A stretch of 48,308 nucleotides of DNA from positions 1 through 48,308 of the forward strand of contig JAKAKL010000034.1 of assembly GCA_021824565.1 (NCBI GenBank). Direction: 5' to 3'. The notes below the pieces were generated by a model, which saw only the letters and a program-made list of their open reading frames with translations, made no database searches and had not been told where the DNA came from. Made by a program: the position numbers and the translations under genes. Source of the DNA: Bacteroidota bacterium (GTDB lineage: Bacteria > Bacteroidota > Ignavibacteria > Ignavibacteriales > Ignavibacteriaceae). Below are positions 7,818 to 16,825 of the stretch, in pieces (position 1 is the first letter of the stretch; every line of letters starts with the position of its first letter).

Positions 7818-9383
7818 ATGAAACTTGCTTCTTTAAAGAAGTTAAGAGTAGTTATTTCTCTTATTTTTTTTATTTCTATAACAGCTCTTTTTCTAGATTA
7901 CGGCAATATTCTTTCTCCGAAGTTCACAAACTATTTTGTATATCTCCAATTTATTCCGTCGATTTTAAAATTCATCGGCATAAAAAACATAAGCTTTATC
8001 GGATTTATATTCGTAGTAATAATTACAATTACTTTTGGAAGAGTTTATTGCTCCACTATTTGTCCGCTTGGAATATTGCAGGATGTGCTTTCTTATCTTG
8101 CCAGGAAAATAAAAAAGAAAAAATATTACAGCAATTTAAAACCATATAAAATTTTAAGATACTCTTTCCTTGTTTTACCGCTAGTCTTTCTTTTCTTCGG
8201 AAGTATTTTTTTTATAAATCTTCTTGATCCGTATAGTAATTTTGGGAGGATCAATACCTGGCTCTTTAAGCCGGTACTAATTTGGTTTCATAATTATGCC
8301 GCTTCAATCTTAATCCAAAATAAAATCTATTTAATAAGCCCGGTAGAATTATTTTTTGTTAAAACATATTTAATTCTATTCCCTCTCGCATTTTTTTCCC
8401 TAATAGCTTTTATGTCATTAAGACAAGGAAGAATTTATTGCAACACTGTATGCCCGGTTGGAACGCTGCTCGGTTTAATTTCCAAATTTTCCATTTTTAA
8501 AATTCAGATAGAAAAGAGCAACTGCATAAGCTGTAAATTATGTGAGCGAGTTTGTAAAAGCGGCTGTATCGACCGTAAAAATAAACTTATTGATTTCGAC
8601 CGCTGTGTGAACTGCTACAATTGCCTTACGGTGTGCCCCACTGACGGAATAAAATATAAATTTCGATTTGATCATCACCTAAATTCAGAGATAAAAGAAG
8701 TCGACTATAAAAAGAGAAAATTTATAGCAAGTATTATTTTTTTTATCTCTGGTCTCAGCACACTTACTCGTGCTCAGAAAAAAATAGTAAGTAAACTTCC
8801 TAGCAAAATTTCTATTTTTAAAAAGTTTCCGGTTTCGCCGCCTGGTTCTTTGAGCCTGAAGCATTTTACAGAAAAATGTACCGCGTGTCATTTATGCGTA
8901 AGTTCTTGTCCGTCGCAGGTTATTCAGCCTTCCTTTCTAGAATATGGATTTTTGGGAATGCTGCAGCCAAGAATGGACTATAACGTCAGCTTTTGCAATT
9001 ACGACTGCGTGATTTGCACTGAAGTTTGCCCAAGCGGTGCAATACTTCCTATTCAATTAAGTAAAAAAAAATTAACTCAACTTGGCAAAGCAAAATTTGT
9101 AAAAGACAATTGCATTGTATATACCGAAAAAACTGACTGTGGAGCCTGTTCGGAGCATTGCCCGACAAAAGCAGTTAACATGATTCCGTATGTTAATAAT
9201 CTCGTGATTCCTGAAGTTAGCGAAGAATACTGTATCGGCTGCGGTGCTTGTGAATACTCATGTCCTGTAAAACCGTACAAGGCTATATATGTTGAAGGAA
9301 ATTATGTCCATTTAACAGCTAAGAAAAAAGAAGTAAAAAAGATAGATGAGAAAGTCGATTACAAACAAGACTTCCCTTTTTAA
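7818..9383 (+). CDS. NapH/RnfC-type membrane polyferredoxin (4Fe-4S)
   Basis: The N-terminal part has four to five membrane segments, with two CxxxCP(L/V)G loops (YCSTICPLG and YCNTVCPVG) as in NapH/MauN/CcoG-like quinol-oxidising proteins. Then come several ferredoxin-type motifs: CISCKLCERVC, CVNCYNCLTVCP, CTACHLCVSSCP, CVICTEVCP, CGACSEHCP and CIGCGACEYSCP. A further hydrophobic stretch (IASIIFFISGLS) lies between the second and third. It likely passes electrons between the quinone pool and a periplasmic or cytoplasmic partner. The DUF362 protein 5 bases upstream is the obvious candidate partner. The stop overlaps the convergent oxidoreductase gene by a few bases. The acceptor is unknown. 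Confidence 0.88.
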   Translation: MKLASLKKLRVVISLIFFISITALFLDYGNILSPKFTNYFVYLQFIPSILKFIGIKNISFIGFIFVVIITITFGRVYCSTICPLGILQDVLSYLARKIKKKKYYSNLKPYKILRYSFLVLPLVFLFFGSIFFINLLDPYSNFGRINTWLFKPVLIWFHNYAASILIQNKIYLISPVELFFVKTYLILFPLAFFSLIAFMSLRQGRIYCNTVCPVGTLLGLISKFSIFKIQIEKSNCISCKLCERVCKSGCIDRKNKLIDFDRCVNCYNCLTVCPTDGIKYKFRFDHHLNSEIKEVDYKKRKFIASIIFFISGLSTLTRAQKKIVSKLPSKISIFKKFPVSPPGSLSLKHFTEKCTACHLCVSSCPSQVIQPSFLEYGFLGMLQPRMDYNVSFCNYDCVICTEVCPSGAILPIQLSKKKLTQLGKAKFVKDNCIVYTEKTDCGACSEHCPTKAVNMIPYVNNLVIPEVSEEYCIGCGACEYSCPVKPYKAIYVEGNYVHLTAKKKEVKKIDEKVDYKQDFPF

Positions 9384-10432
9384 TCAATTCTAAAATCGAC
9401 AACTCTTTTTTTGTCATTGCTTTCAATTGCGAGTTCAATTATTCTCATTGCGATTAATGCATCTTCAGGTCTTACTGTTGGTTCTTTTCTATTTATTATT
9501 GCTTCATAAATATCTTCAAAATAGTTTTGGTAGCATCCTGCAAGAGTTTCTATTTTCCCATTATACTCAGAACCTTTCACATTCGTATCAAGATATCCCC
9601 AATATTTTTTTTCTTCTTTTCCCCATTGAACTCCCGGCGTATAACCGGATGCTTTTAAAGTTTCTTCCTGCGGATCTAAACCATTCTTTATGAAAGAACC
9701 TTCAGAGCCGAAAATCGCAAATCGGGCAAGAGATTGTTTATATAAATAGCCGCTGTTCAAAACAACTTTTAATTTTCCGTAACCAAGTATCAACTCAAAA
9801 TTATCGATTATCTTTCCGTTGTCTCTTTGTATTCGCAAGCCGGCAAAGATAGTTTCCGGCTGACCGAACAGAACACAAGCCTGATCGATCAGATGCGGTC
9901 CGATGTCAAATAAAAGCCCGCTGCCATAATCATCAATTTCCTTCCATGAATTTGGCTTGATGAAATTTCTAAAACGATCAAAATGCGAATGATACTCTAC
10001 TAAAGTTCCCAGTAATTTTTCTCGTATAATTTTCTTTACCGTAAGAAAGTCTCCATCCCACCTTCTATTATGATATGGACTTAAAACCAGGCTTGATTTC
10101 TTTGCAATGGCGGTTAAATCTTTTGCCTCAGCGCTTGTACACGTGAAAGGCTTTTCAATAATAACGTGCTTGCCTGCAGAAAGAGCCATCTTACCATATT
10201 CATAATGCGTTGAATTCGGCGTAGTGATTATTACTAATTCAATTTCATCATCTTCTAAAATATCTTCAAACTTTTTTACGACTTTTACATAAGGATATTT
10301 TTCTCCAGATTTCTCTGAATGCCTTTCCATTATTTTTACTAATTTAAATTTTGGATCAGCATCGATAAAAGGCGCATGAAAATATTCACCAGACATTCCG
10401 AATCCTGCTATTGCTGTTTTAATTATTCGCAT
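9380..10432 (-). CDS. Gfo/Idh/MocA family oxidoreductase
   Basis: This is an NAD(P)-dependent sugar or cyclitol dehydrogenase of the Gfo/Idh/MocA family. The Rossmann motif AIAGFGMSGEYFHAPF is at residues 8-23 and the family signature IIEKPFTC is near residue 90-97. SPYHNRRWDGDF and LLFDIGPHLIDQA complete the usual active-site region. The G-M-S-G..FHAPF form resembles YdgJ/IolW-type dehydrogenases, so inositol-like or sugar substrates are possible but unproven. At 350 residues it is full length. It lies 38 bases downstream of the ygiD-like gene on the same strand, so the two may be co-transcribed. Confidence 0.9.
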   Translation of the reverse strand: MRIIKTAIAGFGMSGEYFHAPFIDADPKFKLVKIMERHSEKSGEKYPYVKVVKKFEDILEDDEIELVIITTPNSTHYEYGKMALSAGKHVIIEKPFTCTSAEAKDLTAIAKKSSLVLSPYHNRRWDGDFLTVKKIIREKLLGTLVEYHSHFDRFRNFIKPNSWKEIDDYGSGLLFDIGPHLIDQACVLFGQPETIFAGLRIQRDNGKIIDNFELILGYGKLKVVLNSGYLYKQSLARFAIFGSEGSFIKNGLDPQEETLKASGYTPGVQWGKEEKKYWGYLDTNVKGSEYNGKIETLAGCYQNYFEDIYEAIINRKEPTVRPEDALIAMRIIELAIESNDKKRVVDFRID

Positions 10433-10470
10433 GAATCAACTTTAATATTATTATTATTTTGAAATATAAA

Positions 10471-11274
10471 TTAGGTCCCGATCTTCAGAGACGTCATAGA
10501 AATTGAGCCTAGCTCGGTCTTGTCATTAAACAAAGTGATTTGATCATCCTCATTTTTTAAGCCGAGTACATATAACAGCGGCAAAAAATGCTCCGGTGTT
10601 GGTATTGCAAGCTGAACTTCTCTTCCTAAATTTTTATAAGAAATTAATTTTTGATGATCACCATTTAAAACAAGCTGTTTTATTTTTTCATTTGCTTCAA
10701 TTGCCCATTCATAATTTTCAGTGCTATTCCAATTTATCATTCTAAGATTGTGAACAATATTTCCGCTTCCAATAATTAAAACACCTTGCTTTCTTAAAGA
10801 TGAAAGTTCTTTTGCAAGTTCATAATGCATTTCTGGAGGCTTGCCGTAATCGAGACTCATTTCAACAATCGGAATATCTGCTGAAGGATATAAATGTTTG
10901 ACCACACTCCAGCAGCCATGATCAAGCCCCCAGTTAAAGTCCCTCTCGACTTTTGTTTTAGTTACTATTTTTTGAGTTTCATTTGCAAGCAAAGGATCGC
11001 CGGGCGCAGGATATTCAACATCAAACAACTTTTGAGGAAACCCGTAAAAGTCGTGAATCGTTTTAGGCTTTTCCACTGCGGTTACAAATGTTCCGTTAGT
11101 TTCCCAATGCGCTGAAATACAAAGAATAGATTTTGGCTTTGGCAGGGTTAAAGCGATTTGGCGCCAACCTTCTGCAAATTCGTTCTCCGCTATCGCGTTC
11201 ATAGGATTGCCGTGTCCGACAAATAATAGCGGCATAATTTTACCGGAATCTTTTTGAACCTGTAAGTTTTTCAT
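10471..11274 (-). CDS. ygiD: 4,5-DOPA-extradiol-dioxygenase-like protein (LigB family)
   Basis: YgiD-type enzymes are Zn or Fe extradiol ring-cleavage dioxygenases of the LigB fold. Metal-binding and catalytic histidines appear in FVGHGNPMNAI (near residue 20), ISAHWETNG (near 55) and LDHGCWSVVKHLYP (near 118-131), with a GSGNIVHNLR segment further on. The length of 267 residues is standard. The E. coli enzyme opens L-DOPA in vitro; its natural substrate is unclear, so the same holds here. No obvious catechol pathway genes are nearby. Confidence 0.88.
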   Translation of the reverse strand: MKNLQVQKDSGKIMPLLFVGHGNPMNAIAENEFAEGWRQIALTLPKPKSILCISAHWETNGTFVTAVEKPKTIHDFYGFPQKLFDVEYPAPGDPLLANETQKIVTKTKVERDFNWGLDHGCWSVVKHLYPSADIPIVEMSLDYGKPPEMHYELAKELSSLRKQGVLIIGSGNIVHNLRMINWNSTENYEWAIEANEKIKQLVLNGDHQKLISYKNLGREVQLAIPTPEHFLPLLYVLGLKNEDDQITLFNDKTELGSISMTSLKIGT

Positions 11275-11340
11275 TTCTTTAAAAATCCATATTACTTTCC
11301 AAAAATATAATATTTAAATTAACTTCAAAAAGTGAATTTA

Positions 11341-11841
11341 TTAATGTAAGACTTTACTCAACAATTTAGGAAATGTGCGATTTTGTCTTGTTTTCGCATT
11401 CTGCGTTTCTATTTTTGTGTTTTCTGTTTTGAAAAACACATTCTTTAATTCTTTTATTGCATTATTTAAATTTTTTACCGGCTTAAAAAATTTTTTTATT
11501 TCATTCTACAATTTTTTTTCGGCGCCTTTCGATTTTTTTATCGCGTTTTTCGTTTCTTTGTTCGCTGCTTTCAATTTGAACGTTGCTTCCTTCAATTCGA
11601 AATCTGCTCCCGGAGAATTTTTTATCGCGTTCTTCAATTGTTACTCTGCATTCTCCGTTTCTTTGTCCGCTGTTTTCAATTTGAACATTGCTTCCTTCAA
11701 TTTGAAAATTACTTAGAAAAAATCTTTTTTCGCTTACAAAATTTTTTTTATTGCATAGTAAGATTCTTATCTATCGAGAAAAAATTCCTTTGAAGCATTC
11801 TTTAAATCTTTTACAATAATAAAAAAAATTTTTATTGCATC
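11341..11841 (-). pseudogene. Decayed lysine-rich repeat (coiled-coil-like) reading frame
   Basis: One minus-strand frame (from 11841 down to a TAA at 11341) reads as Lys/Ala/Glu-rich repeats such as FELKEATFKLKAANKETK and NAIKKSKGAEKK. It is broken by in-frame stops at 11767-11769, 11734-11736, 11713-11715, 11641-11643 and 11506-11508. Two copies of a 52-bp block (11551-11602 and 11656-11707) are 105 bp apart, a multiple of three, so the repeats stay in frame across a stop. This suggests a former amphipathic-helix or coiled-coil protein that has decayed. The Phe-rich plus-strand frame at 11375-11716 is its antisense shadow. No start codon with an RBS is visible, and the original function is unknown. 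Confidence 0.45.
11551..11707. repeat. Two copies of a 52-bp block with a 105-bp period
   Basis: The block starting CGTTTCTTTGTTCGCTGCTT at 11551-11602 recurs at 11656-11707 with only a handful of mismatches. Flanking TTTTTATCGCGTT occurs before both copies, at about 11535 and 11618. The spacing keeps the minus-strand frame, which fits duplication of a protein repeat rather than a random noncoding repeat. Confidence 0.6.
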
Positions 11842-11988
11842 TTAAGAATTGGAAAATACATTCTATGGAGACTTGTGGTGAAAATCCTATTATATTATTT
11901 TTTAATTTGTGAATTTTCATTAATCAAACAACGCATGGAAAGTAATCTTCCATGTAAAATCAATATAAACAAACTTAGAGGTGAAATT

Positions 11989-12486
11989 ATGTTGAAAGAA
12001 ACAATTCAAAAGATGTTGAATCAGCAATTGAACGCTGAACTTTATTCATCGTACGAATACCTCGCCATGTCGGCTTATTTTGAATCAGAAAATCTAAGCG
12101 GATTTTCAAACTGGATGGGCATTCAGTCGCGTGAAGAATACGGACATGCAATGAAGTTTTATAATTACCTTCTTGAAGCACGCGGCACAATTAATTTTTC
12201 ACAAATAGATGCGCCGAAAGTCGGCTGGAAATCGGTCGAAGGAGTTTTTCAAGATACTTTTAAGCATGAGCAGAAAGTAACTGAATCTATCTATAAACTT
12301 GTTGACCAGGCAATTACTGAAAAAGACCATGCAACAAATATTTTTCTTCAATGGTTCGTAACGGAACAAGTTGAAGAAGAATCAAATGCAATGAAAATCC
12401 TAGATAGAATAAAATTAATCGGCGATAATAAAAGCGGTCTGCTTTTGCTTGATCATGAATTAGGACGGCGGGCTGCGGCAAAATAA
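11989..12486 (+). CDS. ftnA: Ferritin (non-heme, iron storage)
   Basis: Ferritin oxidises Fe(II) at a ferroxidase site and stores it as mineral in a 24-subunit cytosolic shell. The four-helix motifs are visible: LNAELYSSYEYLAM with the first iron-binding Glu, SREEYGHAMKFYNYL (ExxH), and WFVTEQVEEESNA. The frame is open from a GTG at 11875. The ATG at 11989 has GAGGTG at 11978-11983 and gives a 165-residue protein starting MLKETIQKMLNQQ, which matches the family, so I chose it. It stands alone between the decayed repeat region and alaC. Confidence 0.95.
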   Translation: MLKETIQKMLNQQLNAELYSSYEYLAMSAYFESENLSGFSNWMGIQSREEYGHAMKFYNYLLEARGTINFSQIDAPKVGWKSVEGVFQDTFKHEQKVTESIYKLVDQAITEKDHATNIFLQWFVTEQVEEESNAMKILDRIKLIGDNKSGLLLLDHELGRRAAAK

Positions 12487-12612
12487 TTTTTCTTGCGATC
12501 AGGTATCTTCAATAGAATTTTTATTCAATTAATCTGCAAAATGATTTGAAATAAATTTTTTAAACTGAAAAATTATTATAATTGTTTTCACAATAATTTT
12601 TTGTAGATAGAA

Positions 12613-13785
12613 ATGAAATTTGCTAAAAGGTTAGACAGGCTTCCTCCATATCTTTTTGCCGAGCTCAACGCGATCAAGCTTCAAAAAAGACAGCAAGGCG
12701 TAGATATCATTGATTTAGGAATGGGAAATCCTGATCAGCCCACACCGGCTTTTATTATTGATAAACTTAAACAAACTGTTGATGATCCTAAGACTCATCG
12801 TTATTCGAGATCAAAAGGAATCTCAGCCATTCTTAAAGCGATCTCGCGTAAATATAAACGCGACTTTGACGTTGACATTGATCCGGAAACTGAAGCGGTT
12901 GCAACTATCGGAAGTAAAGAAGGACTTGCGCATCTTTGCCTCGCTACTCTCGATGCCGGCGACGTGGTTCTTGTTCCTAATCCAACTTACCCAATACATA
13001 TTTACGGCGTTATCGCAGCCGGTGCAAATGTTATTTCTATTCCTCTGAGCGCTGAAAATAATTTCGTACCGGACATTTCATTAATTACCCGCGACATGTG
13101 GCCCCAGCCTAAAATGCTGATCCTAAATTTTCCGGCGAACCCAACTACCGCAGTTGTCGATCTGGATTATCTCAAAGAAATTGTTTCATTCGCCAAAAAG
13201 ACAAATATGATTATTGTTCACGATATGGCTTACAGCGACATTGTTTTTGATGGAACCAAAGTCCCATCGATTCTTCAGGTGCCCGGCGCAAAAGAAGTCG
13301 CAGTAGAATTTTTTACAATGTCTAAAAGTTATAATATGGCTGGCTGGCGAGTTGGATTTTGTGTGGGCAATTCTGAAATATGCAAAGCTCTTGCGAAGTT
13401 GAAAAGTTTTTATGACTATGGAATTTTTACTCCGATCCAGGTTGCCGCAATTGCAGCACTCGATTCTCCTCCTTCTGTCACCAAAGCAATCGCCGAAGTT
13501 TATACAAAGAGAAGAGACGTTCTTGTCGATGGATTGAACAATATCGGATGGAACGTTGCAAAGCCTAAAGCAAGCATGTTTGTCTGGGCGCCAATACCGG
13601 ATAAGTTTAGTGCAATGGGCTCAATCGAATTTTCAAAAATGCTGATCGATGAAGCAGAAGTAGTTACTTCACCCGGCGCAGCTTTCGGAGAATACGGCGA
13701 AGGCTATTTAAGAATTTCTATGGTTGAAAATGAGCAGCGCATTAAGCAGGCGGTTAGAAATATTAAAAAATTAATGGGCAAATAA
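12613..13785 (+). CDS. alaC: Alanine transaminase, AlaC family
   Basis: This PLP-dependent class I/II aminotransferase makes alanine from pyruvate and glutamate. It follows E. coli AlaC closely by eye: RLDRLPPYLFAELNAIK at the start, DLGMGNPDQPTP, TIGSKEGLAHL, PNPTYPIHIYG and FPANPTTAVV. The PLP lysine is K238 in FTMSKSYNMAGWRVGF. The length of 390 residues is close to the family norm. LL-diaminopimelate aminotransferases are related, so that activity is the main alternative. The eIF-2B-like gene follows after 26 bases. Confidence 0.9.
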   Translation: MKFAKRLDRLPPYLFAELNAIKLQKRQQGVDIIDLGMGNPDQPTPAFIIDKLKQTVDDPKTHRYSRSKGISAILKAISRKYKRDFDVDIDPETEAVATIGSKEGLAHLCLATLDAGDVVLVPNPTYPIHIYGVIAAGANVISIPLSAENNFVPDISLITRDMWPQPKMLILNFPANPTTAVVDLDYLKEIVSFAKKTNMIIVHDMAYSDIVFDGTKVPSILQVPGAKEVAVEFFTMSKSYNMAGWRVGFCVGNSEICKALAKLKSFYDYGIFTPIQVAAIAALDSPPSVTKAIAEVYTKRRDVLVDGLNNIGWNVAKPKASMFVWAPIPDKFSAMGSIEFSKMLIDEAEVVTSPGAAFGEYGEGYLRISMVENEQRIKQAVRNIKKLMGK

Positions 13786-13811
13786 AAAGAATATAAAAAC
13801 GAAAACTTCAA

Positions 13812-14594
13812 ATGGATAAAGAAGATTTTCTTAAAAAAATTCTTAATGATAAAACCTCCGGTTCAACCCAGCTGCTGTTAAATTTAAATAGAATAATTAA
13901 AAATAATATAAATGACGCATCGGAATTGAATTCAATTATTAAGGAATCCAAAAAGTATTTTATAACCTTTTCCGCAATTCAAAAGTATATCTCTCAAGTT
14001 GAAAAAATAAAGCACGACTCAAAGAAGTTAAAATATTTCGTGAGCTCATTTACAAATAATGAATATTCCCTCTTCGATGCCGTCTATAAAAATGCGCGAT
14101 CATACATAAAATATTTAAGAACAATATTAACTCTTTCTAACAGCAAAACTCTTCTTGAAATTTTTACTCTCTGGAAAAAAGATAATCCAAAAATTAAAAT
14201 TATAATCGCCGAGTCACGCCCGAGTTTTGAAGGTAGAATTATGGCGAAAGAATTGCTGCGTCGCGAAATAAATGTCGAAATAATTCCAGATGCCTCGGTG
14301 CCGAATTCAATTCAAAATGCCGATGCCGCAATTATCGGCGCTGATAAAATTTTACAGAATGGAAATGTTATAAATAAAATCGGCAGTTTAACCGCGGCGT
14401 TGTCCTGCAAATATTTTAATAAACCTTTTTATGTTATGGCTTCAAAAGAAAAATATAGTAACGACAAAGAACTTATTCAGCAAAAACAAAATCCGGAAGA
14501 GATCTGGAAGCATAAATCTCCTCTTTTAAATATAACCAACTTTTATTTTGAGGAGATCGACAAGAAATTGATAACAAAAATTATCACAAATTAA
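13812..14594 (+). CDS. eIF-2B alpha/beta/delta-like protein
   Basis: The C-terminal half matches the eIF-2B/ribose-1,5-bisphosphate isomerase/MtnA fold: IAESRPSFEGRIMAKELL around residue 136, PDASVPNSI, then ADAAIIGADKILQNGNVINKIGS near 175-197. The N-terminal 120 residues form a helical region. In bacteria this family comprises sugar-phosphate isomerases and proteins of unknown role, not true translation factors. It lies 26 bases after alaC and 29 before the peptidase gene on the same strand. The substrate is unknown; a methylthioribose-phosphate role is unlikely, because the protein is shorter than MtnA. Confidence 0.8.
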   Translation: MDKEDFLKKILNDKTSGSTQLLLNLNRIIKNNINDASELNSIIKESKKYFITFSAIQKYISQVEKIKHDSKKLKYFVSSFTNNEYSLFDAVYKNARSYIKYLRTILTLSNSKTLLEIFTLWKKDNPKIKIIIAESRPSFEGRIMAKELLRREINVEIIPDASVPNSIQNADAAIIGADKILQNGNVINKIGSLTAALSCKYFNKPFYVMASKEKYSNDKELIQQKQNPEEIWKHKSPLLNITNFYFEEIDKKLITKIITN

Positions 14595-14623
14595 TTCTCT
14601 CATTTACAACCATAGGATTTATT

Positions 14624-16780
14624 ATGAGAACAACAAAACAAATTATTCTACTGATCGTTTTTTCATCGCTCTTAGTATTTTCACAAAATAAATTACTTAC
14701 TATCCGTGATGTAACAACAAACGCATACCATCTTTATCCGGAAAATTTACATCAGCTTGCTTTCCGCCCCGGCACTGATGAAGTTTCGTTTGTTCAAAAC
14801 AAAGAGGACAAAAATATTTTAGCCGAAAAAAATTTTCAAACCGGTAAAGAAGAAACTCTGCTTTCGCTGGATGCTCTAAACGAAAAACTTGTTTCAGCTA
14901 ATGCTAAATCATTAGCATCTTTCCCGGAGTTTGAGTGGGACACCAATAATTCTTTTCACTTTTGGAACGGCGACACGCTGTGGAATTATAACTTCGACGG
15001 CAATTCCCTTTCCTTTCTAAACGGCGTAAAAGAAGGCGCTGAAAATATTGACGCTCCGGATAACAACCATGCTGCTTATACAATTAAGAATAATCTTTTT
15101 GTCGCCGTAAACAATCATCAGATTCAAATCACTAATGATACTAATGAAGGTATATTAAACGGACAGTATGTAAGCAGAAATGAGTTTGGAATTTTCAAAG
15201 GAACATTCTGGTCGCCGGACAAAAATTATCTCGCTTTTTATCGCAAAGATCAATCCAAGGTTACTGATTATCCTATCGTTGATATTGACTCGCGTCCGGC
15301 TAAGCTTGTAAATATAAAATACCCTATGGCAGGGATGACGAGCGAAGAAGTAACTCTGGGAGTTTATAATCTTAAAACCGGAAAAACTATTTTTCTAAAA
15401 ACCGGCGAACATACTGACCATTATTTAACCGGCGTAACATGGGATCCTTCGGAAAAATATATTTATATCGGCATACTAAACCGGGATCAAAATCATCTTG
15501 AAGAAATTAAATATGATATTTCCACCGGCGATTCTGTGGCAACATTGTTTGAAGAAAGAAATGATAAATATGTTCAGCCGCTTAACGGATTGTTTTTCGT
15601 AAAAGATCACCCTGATGAATTTTTATGGCTGTCACGACGCGATGGCTGGAACCATTTTTATCTTTATAATACTCAAGGGAAATTACTTCGTGAGCTTAAT
15701 AAAGGCGAGTGGGAAGTAACTGATTTTAACGGCTTCGACAAAAAAGGCGATCATCTCTTTTTTACAGCGGCAAAAGAAAGCCCGTTAGATCGGGACTTTT
15801 ACTCGGTCGATCTTAGTAGTGGAAAATTAAAAAAAATAACCGATGCTCCCGGTTATCATAATGTTATTATGGATGAAGACGGAAAATATTTTGTTGACAG
15901 TTATAATAGTTTAGAGGTGCCGCGCGTAATTAGAGTATGCGATGACGAAGGTAAAACTATTTCCACGCTTTTAACAGCCTCCGATCCGCTTGCTGATTAT
16001 AAAATTGGGAAAACAAAAATCTTCAAGCTGAAAAGTGAAGATGGTTTTGATCTTTATTGCAGAATGATTCTTCCGGCTGATTTTGATTCTACAAAAAAAT
16101 ATCCGGCGCTTGTTTATGTCTACGGCGGACCAGGAATTCAGCTTATAACAAACAGCTGGCTCGCTGGCGCAGGATTATGGCTTAATTATATGGCTGAACA
16201 CGGGTATGTTGTTTTCACGCTTGATAACAGAGGCTCTGCAAACCGCGGCTTGGCTTTTGAACAGGTTACTTTTAGACATCTCGGGACAAATGAAATTGAA
16301 GATCAAAAACTTGGAGTAAATTATCTCAAGTCGCTTAGCTTTGTAGATACATCAAAGTTAGGCGTAACTGGCTGGAGCTTTGGAGGATTCATGACTACAT
16401 CTTTGATGACACGTACTCCGGGCTTGTTCAAGGTAGCGGTAGCAGGCGGCTCTGTAATTAATTGGAAATATTACGAAGTAATGTACACTGAGCGCTACAT
16501 GGATACTCCGCAGCAAAATCCGGAAGGTTATGATGAGTCAAATCTTTTAAATTATGTCCAAAATTTAAAAGGAAAATTATTAATGATACATGGGACTTCA
16601 GACCCTGTTGTTGTCTGGCAGCATGATCTAATGTTTATTAAAAAATGCGCCGACCTTGGAATACCTGTCGATTATTTTGTTTATCCCGGACAGGAGCACA
16701 ACGTTAGAGGAATTGACACTTATCATCTTTACGATAAGATAACAAATTATTTTAAAGACTTTCTGCTTGAATCAAAATAA
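14624..16780 (+). CDS. Dipeptidyl peptidase IV-like S9B serine peptidase
   Basis: A signal peptide (MRTTKQIILLIVFSSLLVFS) sends this 718-residue protein out of the cytosol. The N-terminal about 430 residues form the DPP-IV beta-propeller (WSPDKNYLAFYR, YPMAGMTSEEVTLGVY, LSRRDGWNHFYLY). The C-terminal alpha/beta hydrolase domain has the triad Ser585 (GWSFGG), Asp660 (GTSDPVV) and His692 (GQEHNVRG). DPP-IV enzymes release Xaa-Pro dipeptides from peptide N-termini. An AGGATTTATT ribosome-binding site precedes the ATG. A strong terminator follows. In this kind of organism it probably works in peptide scavenging in the periplasm. Confidence 0.93.
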   Translation: MRTTKQIILLIVFSSLLVFSQNKLLTIRDVTTNAYHLYPENLHQLAFRPGTDEVSFVQNKEDKNILAEKNFQTGKEETLLSLDALNEKLVSANAKSLASFPEFEWDTNNSFHFWNGDTLWNYNFDGNSLSFLNGVKEGAENIDAPDNNHAAYTIKNNLFVAVNNHQIQITNDTNEGILNGQYVSRNEFGIFKGTFWSPDKNYLAFYRKDQSKVTDYPIVDIDSRPAKLVNIKYPMAGMTSEEVTLGVYNLKTGKTIFLKTGEHTDHYLTGVTWDPSEKYIYIGILNRDQNHLEEIKYDISTGDSVATLFEERNDKYVQPLNGLFFVKDHPDEFLWLSRRDGWNHFYLYNTQGKLLRELNKGEWEVTDFNGFDKKGDHLFFTAAKESPLDRDFYSVDLSSGKLKKITDAPGYHNVIMDEDGKYFVDSYNSLEVPRVIRVCDDEGKTISTLLTASDPLADYKIGKTKIFKLKSEDGFDLYCRMILPADFDSTKKYPALVYVYGGPGIQLITNSWLAGAGLWLNYMAEHGYVVFTLDNRGSANRGLAFEQVTFRHLGTNEIEDQKLGVNYLKSLSFVDTSKLGVTGWSFGGFMTTSLMTRTPGLFKVAVAGGSVINWKYYEVMYTERYMDTPQQNPEGYDESNLLNYVQNLKGKLLMIHGTSDPVVVWQHDLMFIKKCADLGIPVDYFVYPGQEHNVRGIDTYHLYDKITNYFKDFLLESK

Positions 16781-16795
16781 TTAAAAATACTTAAC

Positions 16796-16820
16796 AAAGC
16801 CGGACAAATGATCCGGCTTT
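16796..16820 (+). terminator. Rho-independent terminator after the DPP-IV gene
   Basis: The arms AAAGCCGGA (16796-16804) and TCCGGCTTT (16812-16820) pair perfectly around a 7-base loop, followed on the plus strand by TTATTTT. It ends the plus-strand transcript; the convergent MATE gene ends 6 bases away, but its T-run on the minus strand is weaker. Confidence 0.85.
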
Positions 16821-16825
16821 TTATT

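Noticed and set aside
11375-11716. Plus-strand frame of 113 codons, very Phe-rich
   Set aside because: It is the antisense of a Lys-rich repeat frame on the minus strand, has low complexity and no ribosome-binding site.
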